From: Sandarakinorhabdus glacialis | GTDB lineage: Bacteria; Pseudomonadota; Alphaproteobacteria; Sphingomonadales; Sphingomonadaceae | DNA: 64,000 nt | Direction: 5' to 3' | Assembly (NCBI RefSeq): GCF_014643455.1 | Contig: NZ_BMJM01000005.1 | Coordinates: forward strand, 186,001 to 250,000 | In this document: piece by piece, positions 52,332 through 61,537 of the stretch | Layout: every line of letters begins with the position of its first letter | Position numbering within the stretch: position 1 is the first letter of the stretch | Made by a program: the position numbers and the translations under genes | Notes under the pieces: generated by a model | What the model saw: the letters and a program-made list of their open reading frames with translations, nothing else | The model's database searches: none | Told to the model about the DNA's origin: nothing

Positions 52332-53195
52332 TTACTCAGCAGCTTCCTGCAACGGTGGTTCCAACCCCAGCGACGCCGCCTCGGCCACCAGCAGCGCTGC
52401 CAGCCCGGTCATCGCGCTCGCCACCGCCGCGAAGCCGGCAGTCGGCGTCATCCGCCCTGTATCGACGTACAGCCCGCGGTCGATCTCGACCTGCACCGCG
52501 TGGATCCCCGCCCCCGGCGCACCGTGGAACGCCGTCGTATGCCCACCGGCATAGGGAATATTGCGTCCCACCCGCCAGCCCGCCGCCTGGAAATGCCCCT
52601 CGATCATGCTCATCAGCGCCGGCGAGGCGCTCCCCCCGTAACGATCACCGAGCACGATCTGCGGTGGCAGCACGCCGCTGGGCTGCGGCATCGAATGACA
52701 ATCGATCAATATGGCAAAGCCGTGCCGTGCCCGCGCCCGCGCCAGCAACTCGGCGATGCGGGCGTGCCAGGGCCGGTGCAGCGCCGCCAGCCGCGCCTCC
52801 GCCTCCCCCGGCGGCATCCGGCGGCGATAGATGTCGAGGCCTTGTGCGGCGACGCGCGGCACCACGCCGAGTCCCGCCCCGACGCGTTCCGTCTGCCGCG
52901 CCGTGATCGGCAATGGCGCGTCGTACATAGCCGGGTCGAGCTCGTCCTCGGCGCGGTTGAGATCGAGAAACGCCCGCCCGTGGCGCGCCGTCAGCACCGG
53001 CACGTCGCCGATCCCCTCGAGCAGCGCATCGACCAGCGGGTCCTCCGCTCGCCGCAGCTGCGCCATCGACAGCCGCGACGCCGCGAGGAACGCCGGCGGA
53101 TAGTCGCGGCCCGAATGCGGCGACGCCATGACCACCGGCCAGCGGCCGTCGCTGTCGCCACTGACACTGAAGCCGGGAAGCATCGAATCGTTCAT
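52332..53195 (-). CDS. N-formylglutamate amidohydrolase family protein
   Basis: A 287-residue protein of the FGase family. It has VVMASPHSGRDYPP near the N-terminus, RHGRAFLDLNRAEDELDP, FAILIDCHSMPQPSG, IVLGDRYGGSASP and YAGGHTTAFHG. The two His-containing blocks supply the zinc site. The family hydrolyses N-formyl-L-glutamate in histidine degradation. No other hut gene is nearby, so the physiological role may differ. Confidence 0.87.
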   Translation of the reverse strand: MNDSMLPGFSVSGDSDGRWPVVMASPHSGRDYPPAFLAASRLSMAQLRRAEDPLVDALLEGIGDVPVLTARHGRAFLDLNRAEDELDPAMYDAPLPITARQTERVGAGLGVVPRVAAQGLDIYRRRMPPGEAEARLAALHRPWHARIAELLARARARHGFAILIDCHSMPQPSGVLPPQIVLGDRYGGSASPALMSMIEGHFQAAGWRVGRNIPYAGGHTTAFHGAPGAGIHAVQVEIDRGLYVDTGRMTPTAGFAAVASAMTGLAALLVAEAASLGLEPPLQEAAE

Positions 53196-53304
53196 ATTGC
53201 AACGTTAGGGGAGGCAAACGCGCCTCGCCAGTGGGCCTCGTGTCACAAAGACCTGCTTTCCGGGTTGCAACCGCGCGCGTGTCCGACTAACAGCCTGCCA
53301 ACGT

Positions 53305-53379
53305 GGGCGCGTAGCTCAGTGGTAGAGCACTGTGTTGACATCGCAGGGGTCGTAAGTTCAATTCTTACCGTGCCCACCA
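53305..53379 (+). tRNA. tRNA-Val (anticodon GAC)
   Basis: A complete cloverleaf: acceptor GGGCGCG paired to CGTGCCC, D stem GCTC/GAGC, anticodon stem CTGTG/CGCAG with loop TTGACAT (anticodon GAC at 53337-53339), a five-base variable loop, T stem GTAAG/CTTAC with TTCAATT, discriminator A and an encoded CCA. A strong terminator follows ten bases later. Confidence 0.97.
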
Positions 53380-53388
53380 TTATTCAAG

Positions 53389-53421
53389 GCCCGCGAAGTC
53401 CGACGACTTCGCGGGCTTTTT
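53389..53421 (+). terminator. Rho-independent terminator of tRNA-Val
   Basis: GCCCGCGAAGTC and GACTTCGCGGGC form a perfect 12-bp stem with a CGAC loop, followed directly by TTTTT. Confidence 0.93.
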
Positions 53422-53514
53422 AATGTCGTCGGTCGATGGCCTGCCAGGGTTGCGGCGCTCGACCTGACAATAGCGGCAATTGCCCTCGGCCGCGCCGCCC
53501 GGCAAGGATGCGCC

Positions 53515-54306
53515 ATGAGCAAGCCATATCTCCACGAACACCCGCTTTCGCCCTATGCGCAGAAGAACAAGATCGCCCTTCGGGAAAAGGGCGTCGCCTT
53601 CGATTGCGGCGTCCCGAGCGGCTTGGGCGCCGGCGGGGCAGGGGGTGACTTTGTCGCCGCCAACCCGCGCGCCGAGGTGCCGACGTTGATCGACGGCGAC
53701 GTCCGCGTCTTCGATTCGACGATCATCCAGGACTATATCGAGGACCGCTGGCCCATCCCGGCGCTGCTGCCGGCCGGCGCCGCCGCCCGCGCCCGCGTCC
53801 GCATGATCGAGGAGGTCATGGATACCCAGTACGAGGCCACCACTTGGGGCATGATGGAGGTCAAGGTTTTCGGGCGCGCGACGGGCCCGGTCGGCGAGGC
53901 GCTGGTGGCGACGGCGATCGCGCAGGTGGCGGGGCTCAACGATTGGCTCGAACGACAGTTGGGCGACGCCGACTGGTTCAACGGCGATGCCTTTGGCTGG
54001 GGCGACATCGCCGTGGTGCCGTTCGTCCTCGGCGCGGTCGGGTTCGGCGCGCCGCCGCAGGGCGAGAACCTCAAGGCCTGGCTGGCGCGCTGCATGAAGC
54101 GCGACAGCGTCGCGCAAACCGCCGCCGAGGCGCATGCCGCCGCAGCGGTGGTGGCGAAAACCGTCCCCGGCGCCATCGCTTCCGGGGCCTTCAAGCGCGA
54201 ATACCGCGACCACCGCCTCGAATGGATGATGCGATCGGGTGGGGTCGATGTCGTGCTCGCCGGGCTGGCCGCCGGCAACATCCGCTTCGGCGCTGAAATC
54301 AAGTGA
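53515..54306 (+). CDS. Glutathione S-transferase family protein
   Basis: A 263-residue GST. The first half starts KPYLHEHPLSPYAQKNKIALREKG and contains PRAEVPTLIDGDVRVFDSTII, the cis-proline and Ser/Thr glutathione loop. The helical half holds LNDWLERQLGDADWFNGDAFGWGDIAVVPFVL. Length exceeds the usual 200-220 residues by a longer helical domain. Its TGA overlaps the next GTG, so it is coupled to the alpha/beta hydrolase gene. Confidence 0.82.
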   Translation: MSKPYLHEHPLSPYAQKNKIALREKGVAFDCGVPSGLGAGGAGGDFVAANPRAEVPTLIDGDVRVFDSTIIQDYIEDRWPIPALLPAGAAARARVRMIEEVMDTQYEATTWGMMEVKVFGRATGPVGEALVATAIAQVAGLNDWLERQLGDADWFNGDAFGWGDIAVVPFVLGAVGFGAPPQGENLKAWLARCMKRDSVAQTAAEAHAAAAVVAKTVPGAIASGAFKREYRDHRLEWMMRSGGVDVVLAGLAAGNIRFGAEIK

Positions 54307-55178
54307 CCTTCGGCGGGCCCGTCTCGGGCAGTTTCATCTCGCAGCGCTTGCGGCTCCATTATGTCGACTGGGGCAACCCCGAGGCGCCGCCGCTGCTGCT
54401 CCTCCACGGCGGCCGCGACCATTGCCGCAACTGGGACTGGGTCGCCGCCGACCTGGCGCGTGACTGGCATGTCATCGCGCCCGACCTGCGCGGCCACGGT
54501 GACAGCGGCTGGTCGCCCGACGGCAACTACGCCATGGCGGCCTTCGTCTATGACCTGGCGCAGCTGATCCACCAGAAGGACATGGCGCCGCTGTCGATCA
54601 TCGCCCATTCGCTCGGCGGCAATATCGCGCTGCGCTACGCCGGGCTGTATCCCGACAAGGTGGCGAAACTCATCGCCATCGAAGGACTCGGGCCATCCCC
54701 CAAGATGCTCGCCGAGCGCGGCGTCCGCGACCCCGCCGAACGGATGCGCAACTGGATCACCGAGCAGCGCGACCTGTCCCGCCGCCTGCCCAAGCGCTAT
54801 GCCGTCATCGGCGAGGCGCTGGCCCGCATGCAGGCCGAGAACAAGCACCTCAATGCCGAACAGGCGCGCCACCTGACGGTCCACGGCATGCTGCAGAACG
54901 AGGACGGCAGCTGGAGCTGGAAGTTCGACAATTACGTGCGGTCGTTTTCGGGCGTCGATATTCCTTACGCCGATCTCGAGAAGCTGTGGAGCGCGATTAC
55001 GTGTCCGACGCTGTTGGTTTATGGGGCTGAGAGTTGGGCTTCGAATCCGGAGACGGATGGGCGGCTGAAGCACTTCAATACGGCGACGGTGTCGTCGTAT
55101 GAGCGGGCCGGGCATTGGGTGCACCATGACCGGACGGCGGATTTTATCGCGGAGGCGAGGGGGTTTCTGACTTCCTGA
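54303..55178 (+). CDS. Alpha/beta hydrolase
   Basis: A 291-residue alpha/beta hydrolase. LLLHGGRDHCRNWDWVA is the oxyanion region, DLRGHGDSG follows, and the nucleophile elbow IAHSLGGNIALRYAG holds the serine. The aspartate (YGAESWASNPE) and the histidine (RAGHWVHHDRTADF) complete the triad. Substrate unknown. It starts at GTG 54303 inside the GST stop. Codon use changes near 54970, where G- and T-ending codons become more frequent. Confidence 0.88.
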   Translation: MTFGGPVSGSFISQRLRLHYVDWGNPEAPPLLLLHGGRDHCRNWDWVAADLARDWHVIAPDLRGHGDSGWSPDGNYAMAAFVYDLAQLIHQKDMAPLSIIAHSLGGNIALRYAGLYPDKVAKLIAIEGLGPSPKMLAERGVRDPAERMRNWITEQRDLSRRLPKRYAVIGEALARMQAENKHLNAEQARHLTVHGMLQNEDGSWSWKFDNYVRSFSGVDIPYADLEKLWSAITCPTLLVYGAESWASNPETDGRLKHFNTATVSSYERAGHWVHHDRTADFIAEARGFLTS

Positions 55179-55183
55179 CTTGC

Positions 55184-55316
55184 CCTCCCCCTTGAGGGGG
55201 GAGGCGACTCGCGCTTCTTGGCGCGGCGGGTGGGGGTGTGCTCTTGCGCCGACAGGGGACCACCCCCACCCGGGCCGCGAAGACGCGTCTCTCGCCTCCC
55301 CCCTTGAGGGGGAGGA
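55184..55316. repeat. Repeat family E, full copy 2
   Basis: A nested palindrome with the same order as 38179-38308: CCTCCCCCTTGAGGGGGGAG, GGCGGGTGGGGGTG, CCACCCCCACCCGGGCC and CTCCCCCCTTGAGGGGGAGG. It fills the spacer between the convergent hydrolase and pyruvate kinase genes and ends a few bases before the pyk stop. Confidence 0.9.
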
Positions 55317-55321
55317 CAAGG

Positions 55322-56773
55322 TTAATGCCCCGCCAGTTCCTGCCCGGTCAGCCGCACCACATGGACGACATTCGTCGTCCCCGGTGTCGAAAACGGCACC
55401 CCGGCAATCAGCACGATCGCATCGCCGCCTTTCGCCAGCCGCGTTCGCAGCGCCATGCGCTTGGCCTTTTCGACCATCTCCTCGAACCCGGCGACATCGC
55501 GTGTCACCACCGCGTTGACACCCCAGACCAGCCCCATCCGCCGCGCCGTGGCGATCCGCGGCGTCAGGCACAGCACCGGCACAGCCGCACGGTGGCGCGC
55601 TGCCCGCCGCGCCGTCGAACCGCTGATGGTGAAGCAGACGATCGCCTTGGCCCCGATGGTCCGGCTGATCGATGCCGCCGCCTCCGACATGGCATCGGCC
55701 GTCGTCTCGCCGGCCGCCAGCCCGGTATAATGCACCCGCCCGAAATAGCCCGGATCGGCCTCCACCTCGCGCGCGATGGCGTCCATCATCGACACCGCCT
55801 CGACCGGGAACTTGCCCGCGGCGCTTTCGGCCGAGAGCATAACCGCATCGGCGCCGTCATAGATCGCCGTCGCCACGTCGGACACTTCGGCACGCGTCGG
55901 TGACGGGCTGAGGATCATCGATTCGAGCATCTGCGTCGCCACCACCACCGGCTTGCCGAGTGCGCGCGCCATCGCGACGATGCGCTTTTGCGCCGGCGGC
56001 ACCTGCTGCGGCGGCAATTCGACCCCCAGGTCGCCGCGCGCCACCATGACCGCATCGGCCAGCTCGAGGATCTCCGCCAGTCGCTCGAGCGCTGCCGGCT
56101 TTTCGATCTTGGCGAGCAAAGCCGCCTTGCCGCCGATCAACTGCCGCGCCTCGGCGACATCCTCGGGCCGCTGGACAAAGCTCAGCCCGATCCAGTCGAC
56201 GCCGTGTTCGAGCGCAAAGGTCAGGTCGGCGCGGTCCTTTGGCGTCAGCGCCGGCAACGGCACCACCACGTCGGGAACGTTGACGCCCTTGTTGTCCGAA
56301 ATCTTGCCGCCGACCTCGACGATGCAGTCGATCGCGTCGGGTGCGACAGACTTCACCCGCAACACCAGCTTGCCGTCGTCGACCAGCAGCCGCGCGCCGG
56401 GCTGCAACGCTGCGAACAATTCCTTGTGGGGCAGGACGACCCGCGTCCCGTCGCCCGGTGTTTCGCTACGGTCGAACCGAAAGCGCGCGCCATTCTCCAG
56501 CATCGCCGAGCCGCCGGCAAAGCGCCCGACGCGCAGCTTGGGCCCCTGCAGATCGGCGAGGATCGTCAATGGCTTGCCGTGCGATTTCTCGACGGCACGG
56601 ATGGCGGCGATGAACGCCCCGCGGCTTTCCGGCGTGCCGTGGCTCATGTTGACGCGAAACGCGTCGGCACCGGCTTCGAGCAGCGCGCCGATCATCGCTT
56701 CGCTGTCCGAAGCCGGCCCCAGTGTCGCCAACACCTTGACGCGCCGGCCGCGCGGTTGGAGATGGTGGGTCAT
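55322..56773 (-). CDS. pyk: Pyruvate kinase
   Basis: A 483-residue glycolytic kinase converting phosphoenolpyruvate and ADP to pyruvate and ATP. The start RRVKVLATLGPASDSEAMI, the NMSHGTPESRGAF block and ILADLQGPKLRVGRF are the substrate site. LLAKIEKPAALERLAEIL carries the catalytic lysine, MVARGDLGVELP the metal ligands and VVATQMLESMI the barrel. The C-terminal allosteric domain has VCFTISGSTARRAARHRA. It is divergent from the DUF1244-DUF2312 pair. Confidence 0.97.
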   Translation of the reverse strand: MTHHLQPRGRRVKVLATLGPASDSEAMIGALLEAGADAFRVNMSHGTPESRGAFIAAIRAVEKSHGKPLTILADLQGPKLRVGRFAGGSAMLENGARFRFDRSETPGDGTRVVLPHKELFAALQPGARLLVDDGKLVLRVKSVAPDAIDCIVEVGGKISDNKGVNVPDVVVPLPALTPKDRADLTFALEHGVDWIGLSFVQRPEDVAEARQLIGGKAALLAKIEKPAALERLAEILELADAVMVARGDLGVELPPQQVPPAQKRIVAMARALGKPVVVATQMLESMILSPSPTRAEVSDVATAIYDGADAVMLSAESAAGKFPVEAVSMMDAIAREVEADPGYFGRVHYTGLAAGETTADAMSEAAASISRTIGAKAIVCFTISGSTARRAARHRAAVPVLCLTPRIATARRMGLVWGVNAVVTRDVAGFEEMVEKAKRMALRTRLAKGGDAIVLIAGVPFSTPGTTNVVHVVRLTGQELAGH

Positions 56774-56847
56774 GAATTGATCCTGCGCTTCGGTACGGTG
56801 GCTTGCCCCTTAGCCGCTCGTTGAAGCCAGCGCCACGGGAGAACCCA

Positions 56848-57174
56848 ATGTCCGATGCCTTTACCGACGATTCGGTGCGCGACCGTATCGAAGCCGCTGC
56901 TTTTCGCCGTTTGATGGCGCATCTGCGCGCCCGTACCGACGTGCAGAATGTCGATTTGATGGGGGTTGGCGGTTTTTGCCGCAACTGCCTGGGCGACTGG
57001 CTTCACGAGGCCGCGGCCGAGGCCGGCGTGTCGCTAGAGCATTCCGCGGCGCGCAGCCATGTCTATGGGATGCACCAGTCCGACTGGAAAACGCAGCATC
57101 AGACCGAAGCGACGCCGAAGCAGCTGGCACGCATGGCGGGGTCGCTGGAGCGGAACAAGCTGGCGGGGCTGTAA
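56848..57174 (+). CDS. DUF1244 family protein
   Basis: A 108-residue protein with the DUF1244 core: [24 protein letters not shown], then [20 protein letters not shown] with two close cysteines, and [20 protein letters not shown]. The function is not established. The order pyk, DUF1244, DUF2312 appears typical for this bacterial group. GGGAGAA lies eight bases before ATG 56848. Confidence 0.87.
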   Translation: MSDAFTDDSVRDRIEAAAFRRLMAHLRARTDVQNVDLMGVGGFCRNCLGDWLHEAAAEAGVSLEHSAARSHVYGMHQSDWKTQHQTEATPKQLARMAGSLERNKLAGL

Positions 57175-57201
57175 CTTTTTTTCGTCACCCCGCTTTTTCC
57201 C

Positions 57202-57275
57202 CGTCACCCCGGCGAAGGCCGGGGCCCATCTCCTGCACGTTCCGGAGATGGGCCCCGGCCTTCGCCGGGGTGACG
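57202..57275. repeat. Repeat family D, copy 1 (perfect inverted repeat)
   Basis: Two perfect 32-bp arms (57202-57233 and 57244-57275), beginning CGTCACCCCGGCGAAGGCCG, mirror each other around a ten-base loop, TGCACGTTCC. A near-identical copy is at 61407-61480. It lies between the DUF1244 and DUF2312 genes. Confidence 0.92.
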
Positions 57276-57350
57276 CTCCCGGAAACAACCACCCCCTTTG
57301 CAACCACCCCCGTCCGCGCTAACCCCGCCCGACCAATCCACGGAGCAACC

Positions 57351-57593
57351 ATGAACGAAAATGCTTCCGCCGAGCAGCTGCGGCTGTTCATCGAGCGGAT
57401 CGAGACCCTTGAAGAAGAGAAAAAGGGCATCGCCGACGACATCAAGGACGTTTACGCCGAAGCCAAGGGCACCGGATTCGACGCCAAGACGATGAAAGCC
57501 ATCGTCCGCCTGCGCAAGATGGAAGCCGCCGCCCGCCAGGAAGCCGAAGCCCTGCTCGACACCTACAAGACCGCACTCGGCCTGATCGACTAA
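57351..57593 (+). CDS. DUF2312 (UPF0335) family protein
   Basis: An 80-residue coiled-coil protein. [40 protein letters not shown] and [10 protein letters not shown] are the full family signature. A conserved small protein of alphaproteobacteria, sometimes annotated as a nucleoid or RNA-binding candidate; no function is firm. CGGAG precedes ATG 57351. A repeat separates it from DUF1244. Confidence 0.92.
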   Translation: MNENASAEQLRLFIERIETLEEEKKGIADDIKDVYAEAKGTGFDAKTMKAIVRLRKMEAAARQEAEALLDTYKTALGLID

Positions 57594-57605
57594 CGATCCT
57601 TGCTT

Positions 57606-57643
57606 CCCCCCTCCCTATTTCTAGGGAGGGGTCGGGGGCGGGT
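57606..57643. repeat. Repeat family C, half copy
   Basis: CCCCCCTCCCTATTTCTAGG, GAGGGGTCGGGGGCGGGT: the C-family hairpin (CCCTCCCTA...TAGGGAGGG) with a changed loop. It sits after DUF2312 and before coxS. Confidence 0.75.
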
Positions 57644-57703
57644 CCTTACTTACTTTTCCGTATCGCTGCGCTAAGACTCGCAAAACGCCCCGGGGATTTC
57701 GCC

Positions 57704-58175
<472 letters not shown>

Positions 58176-58183
<8 letters not shown>

Positions 58184-58961
58184 TTTCGACTACTCCCGCC
58201 CAACGTCGCTTGCCGACGCAGCCGCCGCCTTCGCCAACGGAGGCGAAGCCGCCTTCATCGCCGGCGGCCACACGCTGCTCCCGGCGATCAAGTCCCGCCT
58301 GCGCATGCCCGACACGATCATCGACCTGTCGGCAATCCCCGGCCTGACCGGCGTAAGCCGCGAAGCCGACACCCTCTGGGTCGGCGCGATGACCACCCAC
58401 GCCGTCGTCGCGCTCGAAGCCGGCGTCATTTCCGGCCTTGCCCAGATGGCCGCGCTTATCGGTGATCCGCAGGTTCGCAATCGCGGCACCATTGGCGGCG
58501 TCATCGCCAACAACGACCCGTCGGCCGACTATCCCGCCGCGCTGGTTGCGCTGGATGCCACTGTCGAAACCGACCGCGCCAGCTATGCCGCCGACGATTT
58601 CTTCCAGGGCATGTTCAGCACCGCGCTCGCCGACGGCGAGATCGTCACCCGCATCGGCTTCAAGATTCCGCAAGCCTCGGCCTATGCCAAGTTCCGCAAC
58701 CCTGCCTCGCGCTACGCCGTCGCCGGCGTGTTTGTCGCGCGCTTCGGTTCGGCCGTCCGCGTCGCCGTTACCGGAGCCGGCCCCGCCGTCTTTCGCTGGC
58801 CCGAAGCCGAAGCCGCACTATCTGCCGATTTCAAGCCCGCCGCCGTCGCCGGGCTCAGGCTGGACGACAGCGACCTCAACACCGACATCCACGCCAGCGC
58901 CGAATTCCGCGCGCACCTCGTCGGCGTCATGCTGGCAAAGGCCATAACGGACGCGCGCTAA
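58176..58961 (+). CDS. FAD-binding medium subunit of a CO-dehydrogenase-like hydroxylase
   Basis: A 261-residue CoxM/CutM-type flavoprotein. The FAD loops are FIAGGHTLLPAIKSRL (near 27) and TIGGVIANNDPSADYPAAL (near 105-123), followed by FFQGMFSTALADGEI. It accepts electrons from the iron-sulfur subunit and passes them to quinone, NAD or oxygen. After it comes the yebC gene, not a molybdopterin subunit, so the holoenzyme cannot be completed from this locus. Confidence 0.9.
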
Positions 58962-59000
58962 TCTTGCGCCCGCCCCCAATGCTGGCCTAGAGCCTGCCAC

Positions 59001-59741
59001 ATGGCTGGTCATTCCAAATTCAAGAACATCATGCACCGCAAGGGTGCGCAGGACAAAAAGCGCTCGTCGCTGTTCTCCAAACTGTCGCGCGAAATTACTG
59101 TCGCCGCGAAAATGGGCCTGCCCGATCCGGCAATGAACGCCCGGCTGCGCGCCGCGGTCGTCACGGCGCGGCAGGGCGGCATGCCCAAGGACAATATCGA
59201 GCGTGCCATCAAGAAGGCCGAAGGCGCCGACGGCGAGAATTACGAGGAAGTCCGCTATGAAGGCTTCGGCCCCGGCGGCGTCTCGCTGATCATCGAGACC
59301 CTGACCGACAACCGCAACCGCACCGCCACCAATGTCCGCACCGCGGTCGCCAAGAACGGCGGCAACCTGGGCGCTTCGGGCTCGGTAAGCCATGGTTTCG
59401 AGCGGCTCGGGCTGATCTCTTATCCGGTGAAGGCCGGCGATCCCGAAAAGATTTTCGAAGCCGCCCTCGACGCCGGCGCCGACGATGTCCAGTCCTCCGA
59501 GGACGGCCACGAGATCTGGACCGCCGTCGACGGCATGCACGACGTCGCCAAGGCGCTCGAAAAGGCGCTTGGGGAGCCGGAAGGCATCAAGCTGGCGTGG
59601 AAGCCCGGTGTGATGGTGACCGTTGGTGAGGGCGACGCGGCGACGCTGATGAAGCTCATCGACGCGCTGGATGACGACGACGACGTGCAGACCGTCTGGG
59701 GCAATTACGACGTGCCGGAAGACGTGCTGGCGAAACTTTAG
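59001..59741 (+). CDS. YebC/PmpR family protein
   Basis: A 246-residue conserved protein with the start [20 protein letters not shown], then [29 protein letters not shown] and [20 protein letters not shown]. YebC proteins have been described as transcription regulators and, more recently, as helpers of translation at difficult sequences. It is the usual upstream neighbour of ruvC, here separated from it by one gene. Codons here mostly end in C, unlike the left part of the window. Confidence 0.95.
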   Translation: MAGHSKFKNIMHRKGAQDKKRSSLFSKLSREITVAAKMGLPDPAMNARLRAAVVTARQGGMPKDNIERAIKKAEGADGENYEEVRYEGFGPGGVSLIIETLTDNRNRTATNVRTAVAKNGGNLGASGSVSHGFERLGLISYPVKAGDPEKIFEAALDAGADDVQSSEDGHEIWTAVDGMHDVAKALEKALGEPEGIKLAWKPGVMVTVGEGDAATLMKLIDALDDDDDVQTVWGNYDVPEDVLAKL

Positions 59742-59749
59742 GAGCGGAC

Positions 59750-60226
59750 TTGCCACCGCGCATCCTGCCCCGCCTGCGCGAATACGCCGAAACCATGCGG
59801 CACGAGCCGACGCCGTTCGAACGCAAGCTCTGGCATGAACTCAGCGCCAGCCGTCTCGACGGCCTCAAGTTCCGCCGCCAGTCGGTTTTCGGCAACGTGA
59901 TCGTGGATTTTTACTGCCCGATGGCATCGCTCATCGTCGAGATCGACGGTGGCACGCACGATACCACGCGGGACGCGGTGCGAGACGCCAACTTCGCCAG
60001 CAAGGGCTTGAAAGTGCTCCGCTTCAGCAATCAGCAAGTCGGCGAAAACCTGCCCGGCGTCCTCCAAACTATCCTCACTGAAGCCGAACCCCGCCGCAAG
60101 GACCGCAATACTCCCCTCCCTTCTTCAAGGGAGGGGCTGGGGGTGGGTGACTCTGCGGAAAACGCCAGCGCGCCAAAAGACTCACCCACCCCCAACCCCT
60201 CCCTTGAAGAAGGGAGGGGAGTTTGA
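59750..60226 (+). CDS. DUF559 endonuclease-like protein with repeat-derived C-terminus
   Basis: A 158-residue protein starting at TTG 59750 with AGGAG six bases upstream. Residues about 10-115 are a DUF559 (PD-(D/E)xK / Vsr-like) domain: [51 protein letters not shown] and [15 protein letters not shown]. The acidic residues of DFYC and EIDGG are the likely metal ligands. Residues about 122-158 ([30 protein letters not shown]) are encoded by an inverted pair of C-family repeats. Cellular role unknown. Confidence 0.82.
   Translation: MPPRILPRLREYAETMRHEPTPFERKLWHELSASRLDGLKFRRQSVFGNVIVDFYCPMASLIVEIDGGTHDTTRDAVRDANFASKGLKVLRFSNQQVGENLPGVLQTILTEAEPRRKDRNTPLPSSREGLGVGDSAENASAPKDSPTPNPSLEEGRGV
60111..60221. 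repeat. Repeat family C, inverted pair
   Basis: Two 44-bp arms, 60111-60153 and 60178-60221, are reverse complements with about two mismatches, separated by some 25 bp. Each arm contains the smaller CTCCCTTCTTCAAGGGAG hairpin. They encode the end of the DUF559 protein, and the right arm (GGGAGGGGAG) places a purine-rich ribosome-binding stretch before ruvC. Confidence 0.93.
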
Positions 60227-60228
60227 GA

Positions 60229-60732
60229 ATGATCATCCTCGGCCTCGACCCCGGCCTCGCCGCCACCGGCTGGGGCATCATTCACTCCGAAGGCAACCGC
60301 CTCCGCCACATCGCCCACGGCACCGTGAAAACCCACGCCTCCGAGCCGCTGGCCGACCGCCTGCTCACCCTCTACGCTGGCCTCGAAACCGTCATCGCCG
60401 CGCACCACTGCGTCGAAGCCGCCATCGAGGAAGTCTTCGTCAACGTGAACCCGCAATCGACCCTCAAGCTCGGCCAGGCGCGCGGCGTCGTCATGCTCGC
60501 CGCCGCGCGCGCCGGGCTGCCGGTCGCCGAATACGCCACCCGCCTGATCAAGAAGGCCATCGTCGGCACCGGCGCCGCCGACAAGGCGCAGGTCCACGCC
60601 ATGGTCGAGCGGCTATTGCCGGGCACCAAGGTTACCGGCGCCGACGCCGCCGACGCCCTCGCTGTTGCGATTTCGCACGCCCACCTGCGTGCGCATCTGG
60701 CGCTGACCGCGCGCATCAAGGCGACCGCATGA
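60229..60732 (+). CDS. ruvC: Crossover junction endodeoxyribonuclease RuvC
   Basis: A 167-residue Holliday-junction resolvase. The catalytic acids are in [14 protein letters not shown] (first Asp), AAIEEVFVN (Glu) and [12 protein letters not shown] (two Asp); [12 protein letters not shown] and the [17 protein letters not shown] substrate loop are conserved. It cuts the junction held by RuvAB. Its TGA overlaps the ruvA ATG (ATGA). The ribosome site is supplied by a C-family repeat. Confidence 0.97.
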   Translation: MIILGLDPGLAATGWGIIHSEGNRLRHIAHGTVKTHASEPLADRLLTLYAGLETVIAAHHCVEAAIEEVFVNVNPQSTLKLGQARGVVMLAAARAGLPVAEYATRLIKKAIVGTGAADKAQVHAMVERLLPGTKVTGADAADALAVAISHAHLRAHLALTARIKATA

Positions 60733-61322
60733 TTGCGAAACTCCGCGGCCTGCTCGACAGCGCCGGCGCCGACACCTGCATCATCGACGTGGGCGGCGTC
60801 GGCTACCTCGTCAGCGCCTCGACCAAGACGCTGGGTGCGCTTGCCCCTGGGCCGGTGACGCTGCACATCGAAACCCAGGTCCGCGAGGACGCCATTCAGC
60901 TTTTCGGCTTCGTCTCGGTGTCGGAGCGCGACAGTTTCCGCCTGCTCACAACCGTGCAAGGTGTTGGCGGCCGTGTTGCCCTGGCCATCCTCTCGGTGCT
61001 CGGGCCGGATGAACTTGCCCACGCCATTGCTGCTTCGGATACTGCCAGCATTGCGCGCGCCAATGGGGTTGGGCCCAAGCTCGCCGCGCGGATCGCCAAT
61101 GAGTTGAAGGGCAAGTTCGGCGCCGTCGCGCTGGGGACCTCCGCGCCGCTCCCGGTCGGCAGCAAGCGCGGCGACATAGCCGACGCGCTGACGGCGCTGG
61201 CGGGACTGGGATTCAAGCCGATGGATGCTAGCCGGGCTGTTGCTGAAGCCCAGGCCGAACTCGGGGACGGCGCAGGGGTGAGCGAACTTATCCGCGTCGC
61301 GCTCAGGAAATCAGCGCGGTAA
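60729..61322 (+). CDS. ruvA: Holliday junction DNA helicase subunit RuvA
   Basis: A 197-residue junction-binding protein. It starts [20 protein letters not shown] and contains [14 protein letters not shown], the helix-hairpin-helix [13 protein letters not shown] and [17 protein letters not shown], and the C-terminal [13 protein letters not shown] that contacts RuvB. ruvB, normally next, is displaced to 62705 by a dipeptidase gene on the other strand. Confidence 0.96.
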   Translation: MIAKLRGLLDSAGADTCIIDVGGVGYLVSASTKTLGALAPGPVTLHIETQVREDAIQLFGFVSVSERDSFRLLTTVQGVGGRVALAILSVLGPDELAHAIAASDTASIARANGVGPKLAARIANELKGKFGAVALGTSAPLPVGSKRGDIADALTALAGLGFKPMDASRAVAEAQAELGDGAGVSELIRVALRKSAR

Positions 61323-61406
61323 GCTACAAAACCTCCGGGCTTCCCCCACCCCGATCTCTTCCCCGCCACCTCAGCCTGTTCTCTCCTCGTCACCCCATTT
61401 CTTCCC

Positions 61407-61480
61407 CGTCACCCCGGCGAAGGCCGGGGCCCATCTCCTGCATGTCCCGGAGATGGGCCCCGGCCTTCGCCGGGGTGACG
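61407..61480. repeat. Repeat family D, copy 2 (perfect inverted repeat)
   Basis: Arms 61407-61438 and 61449-61480 are the same 32-bp sequence as at 57202-57275, with loop TGCATGTCCC. It lies between the convergent ends of ruvA and the dipeptidase gene. The rest of that 215-bp spacer is pyrimidine-rich without other features. Confidence 0.92.
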
Positions 61481-61537
61481 GGCAGAAAAGCGTGCGCGAG
61501 CGTCAACCCGCAATTGTCGAATGCGAGCACCCAACCC

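Noticed and set aside
53305-53421. tRNA-Val as an integration site of a mobile island.
   Set aside because: No integrase, no duplicated tRNA 3' end and ordinary housekeeping genes on both sides.
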